From: Pseudomonas sp. dw_612 | GTDB taxonomy: Bacteria; Pseudomonadota; Gammaproteobacteria; Pseudomonadales; Pseudomonadaceae | Length of the DNA stretch: 64,000 nt | Direction of reading: 5' to 3' | Assembly (NCBI RefSeq): GCF_018449725.1 | Contig: NZ_JAAVVC010000024.1 | Span: 1 to 64,000 of the forward strand | Shown: in pieces, positions 62,592 through 64,000 of the stretch | Numbering within the stretch: position 1 is the stretch's first letter | Layout of the letters: every line of letters begins with the position of its first letter | Notes under the pieces: model-generated | Database searches by the model: none | What the model saw: the letters and a program-made list of their open reading frames with translations, nothing else | What the model was told of the DNA's origin: nothing | Program-made: the position numbers and the translations under genes

Positions 62592-64000
62592 TCAATGCCG
62601 GATCAGTTTGCTATGTAATTCAGCACTGGCCTGCTGATCCAACTCCAACCAAACCGCCTGCTTGCCCGCAATCTCCGCAGCCGCCGGCAACCCATCCCGA
62701 TACACCAACCGATTACTCGCCAACCCCGGCACTTTCGTCCCCGGCAATAACGTTCCGGCCAGGTTCAGGGGATCGACCCCGCACACCGCCACCAGGCTCC
62801 CGTCATGGGGCCGGCGTCGCACTTCGCGCAGCAACGGGATCGCCTCGGGCAACGCAAATTGTTCCCCCGCCAAACCACTGACAAACCGCCCACCGCGAAT
62901 CTCGCCCCGGGCCTCCAGCCGATGGAAGGTGCGGAGCAATTCACGCCAGCTCGGCAACCAGTCCGCCTCACGTTCCAGCAAACGCCAGAACACCACGCCG
63001 TAGCGACGCAGCAGGGTCATGGCGATGTGTTCGAGGGTGTCGCTCGGCGTCGGCGCCGGATGTTTGTTATCCATAACCGGTGCCGGTGGCCCGCGTCGCA
63101 ATAATGCCCAACGCCCGGCATCGTCCATGCCGCCGACAAACGCCCCGCGCCCACGGCGACTGCTGCGTTGCTGGCGTTTGCTCGCCGGGGTGATCAGCGC
63201 CCGCAGACCGGCAAAACTGTCGGCGTTCACCAGTCCGGCGCCCACCAGTTCCTGCAAGGCGATTTCCAGTTCCGTGCGCAGCAGGTGGGCTTCGTGAATC
63301 AGTTCATCGAAAAACAACGCGCCGTGCCGGCTCAGCGCCTCGAAGACTTTTTGCGTCTTGGGCGAGAGTTCGCTGACTGGTGTTTGCTCGGTCAACCCGC
63401 TCCACAACCCGACCTGACTGCGCGGCAACAGCAGAATCGGCGTACTGCGCAGGGCCGTGCCCGTGCTTTTGTTGCGCGCGGTCAGGCGCGTCCACACCAG
63501 TTTTCCGCTGCGGCACAGGTCATCCAGCCAGCTCGGCGAATAGTCCTTGAGCCGCGCTGGCAGGAGGTCGCTGTCCCACGCCGATGCGGCGGCGGGGTAA
63601 CCTTCGAATTGCGCGATGATCGACGGCAATACCGCGCTGCCCTGGCCTTGGGTGCCCGGGGACAGATGCTGCCAGTCGAACAGAAACCGCATGAAATCCT
63701 GCAACGCCACTGGCTCGATTTCCCGGCGCAGACGCTTGACTGTGTAGCGATGAATCCGCGCGAGCAGATGCCGTTCGCACCATTCTTCAACGGCAGCGCC
63801 CGGCGTGAATTGCCCGCGCAGCACATAGCCTTCGCGCTCCAGTTGCGCCAGGGCTTGAGTGACTTGAATCGCCGATAATCCCAGTGGTTCGGCAATCGCT
63901 TTGAATGGCAACGGACCAAACGCGCTAAGCCGCGCGCGAATCACTTCCAGCACTGCTTCATCGGTTTCCCAGGTTTCATCGAAACCCGGTAGCGCCTCCA
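62592..64000 (-). CDS. lhr: Large ATP-dependent helicase Lhr, C-terminal part (truncated by window edge)
   Basis: The reading frame is open to the right edge, so the start and the helicase motor domains lie outside. The visible 470 or so residues match the C-terminal region of Lhr-type helicases (about 1400 residues). They include FLFDWQHLSPGTQGQGSAVLPSIIAQFEGYPAAASAWDSDLLPARLKDYSPSWLDDLCRSGKLVWTRL, the HTH-rich DUF4635-like segment and LLRRYGVVFWRLLEREADWLPSWRELLRTFHRLEARGEIRGGRFVSGLAGEQFALPEA. Lhr is a 3'-5' helicase linked to DNA repair. The internal GTG at 63953 is not the true start. Confidence 0.88.
   Translation of the reverse strand, partial: EALPGFDETWETDEAVLEVIRARLSAFGPLPFKAIAEPLGLSAIQVTQALAQLEREGYVLRGQFTPGAAVEEWCERHLLARIHRYTVKRLRREIEPVALQDFMRFLFDWQHLSPGTQGQGSAVLPSIIAQFEGYPAAASAWDSDLLPARLKDYSPSWLDDLCRSGKLVWTRLTARNKSTGTALRSTPILLLPRSQVGLWSGLTEQTPVSELSPKTQKVFEALSRHGALFFDELIHEAHLLRTELEIALQELVGAGLVNADSFAGLRALITPASKRQQRSSRRGRGAFVGGMDDAGRWALLRRGPPAPVMDNKHPAPTPSDTLEHIAMTLLRRYGVVFWRLLEREADWLPSWRELLRTFHRLEARGEIRGGRFVSGLAGEQFALPEAIPLLREVRRRPHDGSLVAVCGVDPLNLAGTLLPGTKVPGLASNRLVYRDGLPAAAEIAGKQAVWLELDQQASAELHSKLIRH

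Overview
The window is chromosomal DNA of a fluorescent Pseudomonas, most likely of the P. fluorescens group. The gene order birA-coaX-SPOR gene-tRNA(Tyr, Gly, Thr)-tufB-tRNA(Trp)-secE-nusG-rplKAJL-rpoBC-rpsLG-fusA-tufA-S10/spc/alpha operons-katA-ferritin-uvrA-MFS-ssb is the order I know from Pseudomonas. The GTGGGAGCGGGCTTGCTCGC repeats in the right third are typical of fluorescens-group genomes. All assignments rest on reading the sequence and on remembered family features; no database search was run.

Region 1 (1-34.4 kb, all + strand) is the translation/transcription core. It holds biotin ligase/repressor and type III pantothenate kinase, four tRNA genes, two diverged copies of EF-Tu, SecE, NusG, the L11-L1 and L10-L12 genes, RNA polymerase beta and beta', the str operon (S12, S7, EF-G, EF-Tu), the full S10, spc and alpha ribosomal operons with SecY and RpoA, and L17. 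Several sigma70-like promoters can be read directly, most with a TAGAAT-like -10 and a GC-rich discriminator. Two of them have their -35 hexamer embedded in a preceding terminator-like hairpin.

Region 2 (34.4-41.8 kb) holds a monofunctional catalase, a non-haem-type ferritin, UvrA (- strand), an MFS transporter with a C-terminal soluble domain, and SSB. These serve peroxide, iron and DNA-damage handling.

Region 3 (41.8-50.5 kb, - strand) is the most interesting part: a PspA-centred envelope gene cluster. Its order is DUF2170 (YjfI), PspA/IM30 (YjfJ), rhomboid protease, RCK potassium channel, DUF2491 (YjfK), DUF350 (YjfL), DUF1190 lipoprotein (YjfM), an ATP-grasp enzyme resembling glutathionylspermidine synthetase (YjfC), and an OsmC-YcaO fusion. 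It matches the E. coli yjfIJKLMC set with two membrane proteins inserted. Its start is flanked by two copies of the palindrome CTCACGCGTGAG on either side of a candidate promoter, which suggests a dedicated repressor.

Region 4 (50.5-64 kb) is accessory. It has an isochorismatase-like hydrolase divergent from a GlxA-type AraC regulator, a DUF3182 gene (ATP-grasp-like) coupled to an alpha/beta hydrolase, and a tightly overlapping DUF72-ybhP-clsB-ybhN set for phospholipid work. It also has an MFS efflux protein, a large MscS-type channel, and the C-terminal part of an Lhr-type helicase that runs off the right edge. Two REP-like families and a compound inverted/direct repeat of about 300 bp lie only in this right-hand part.
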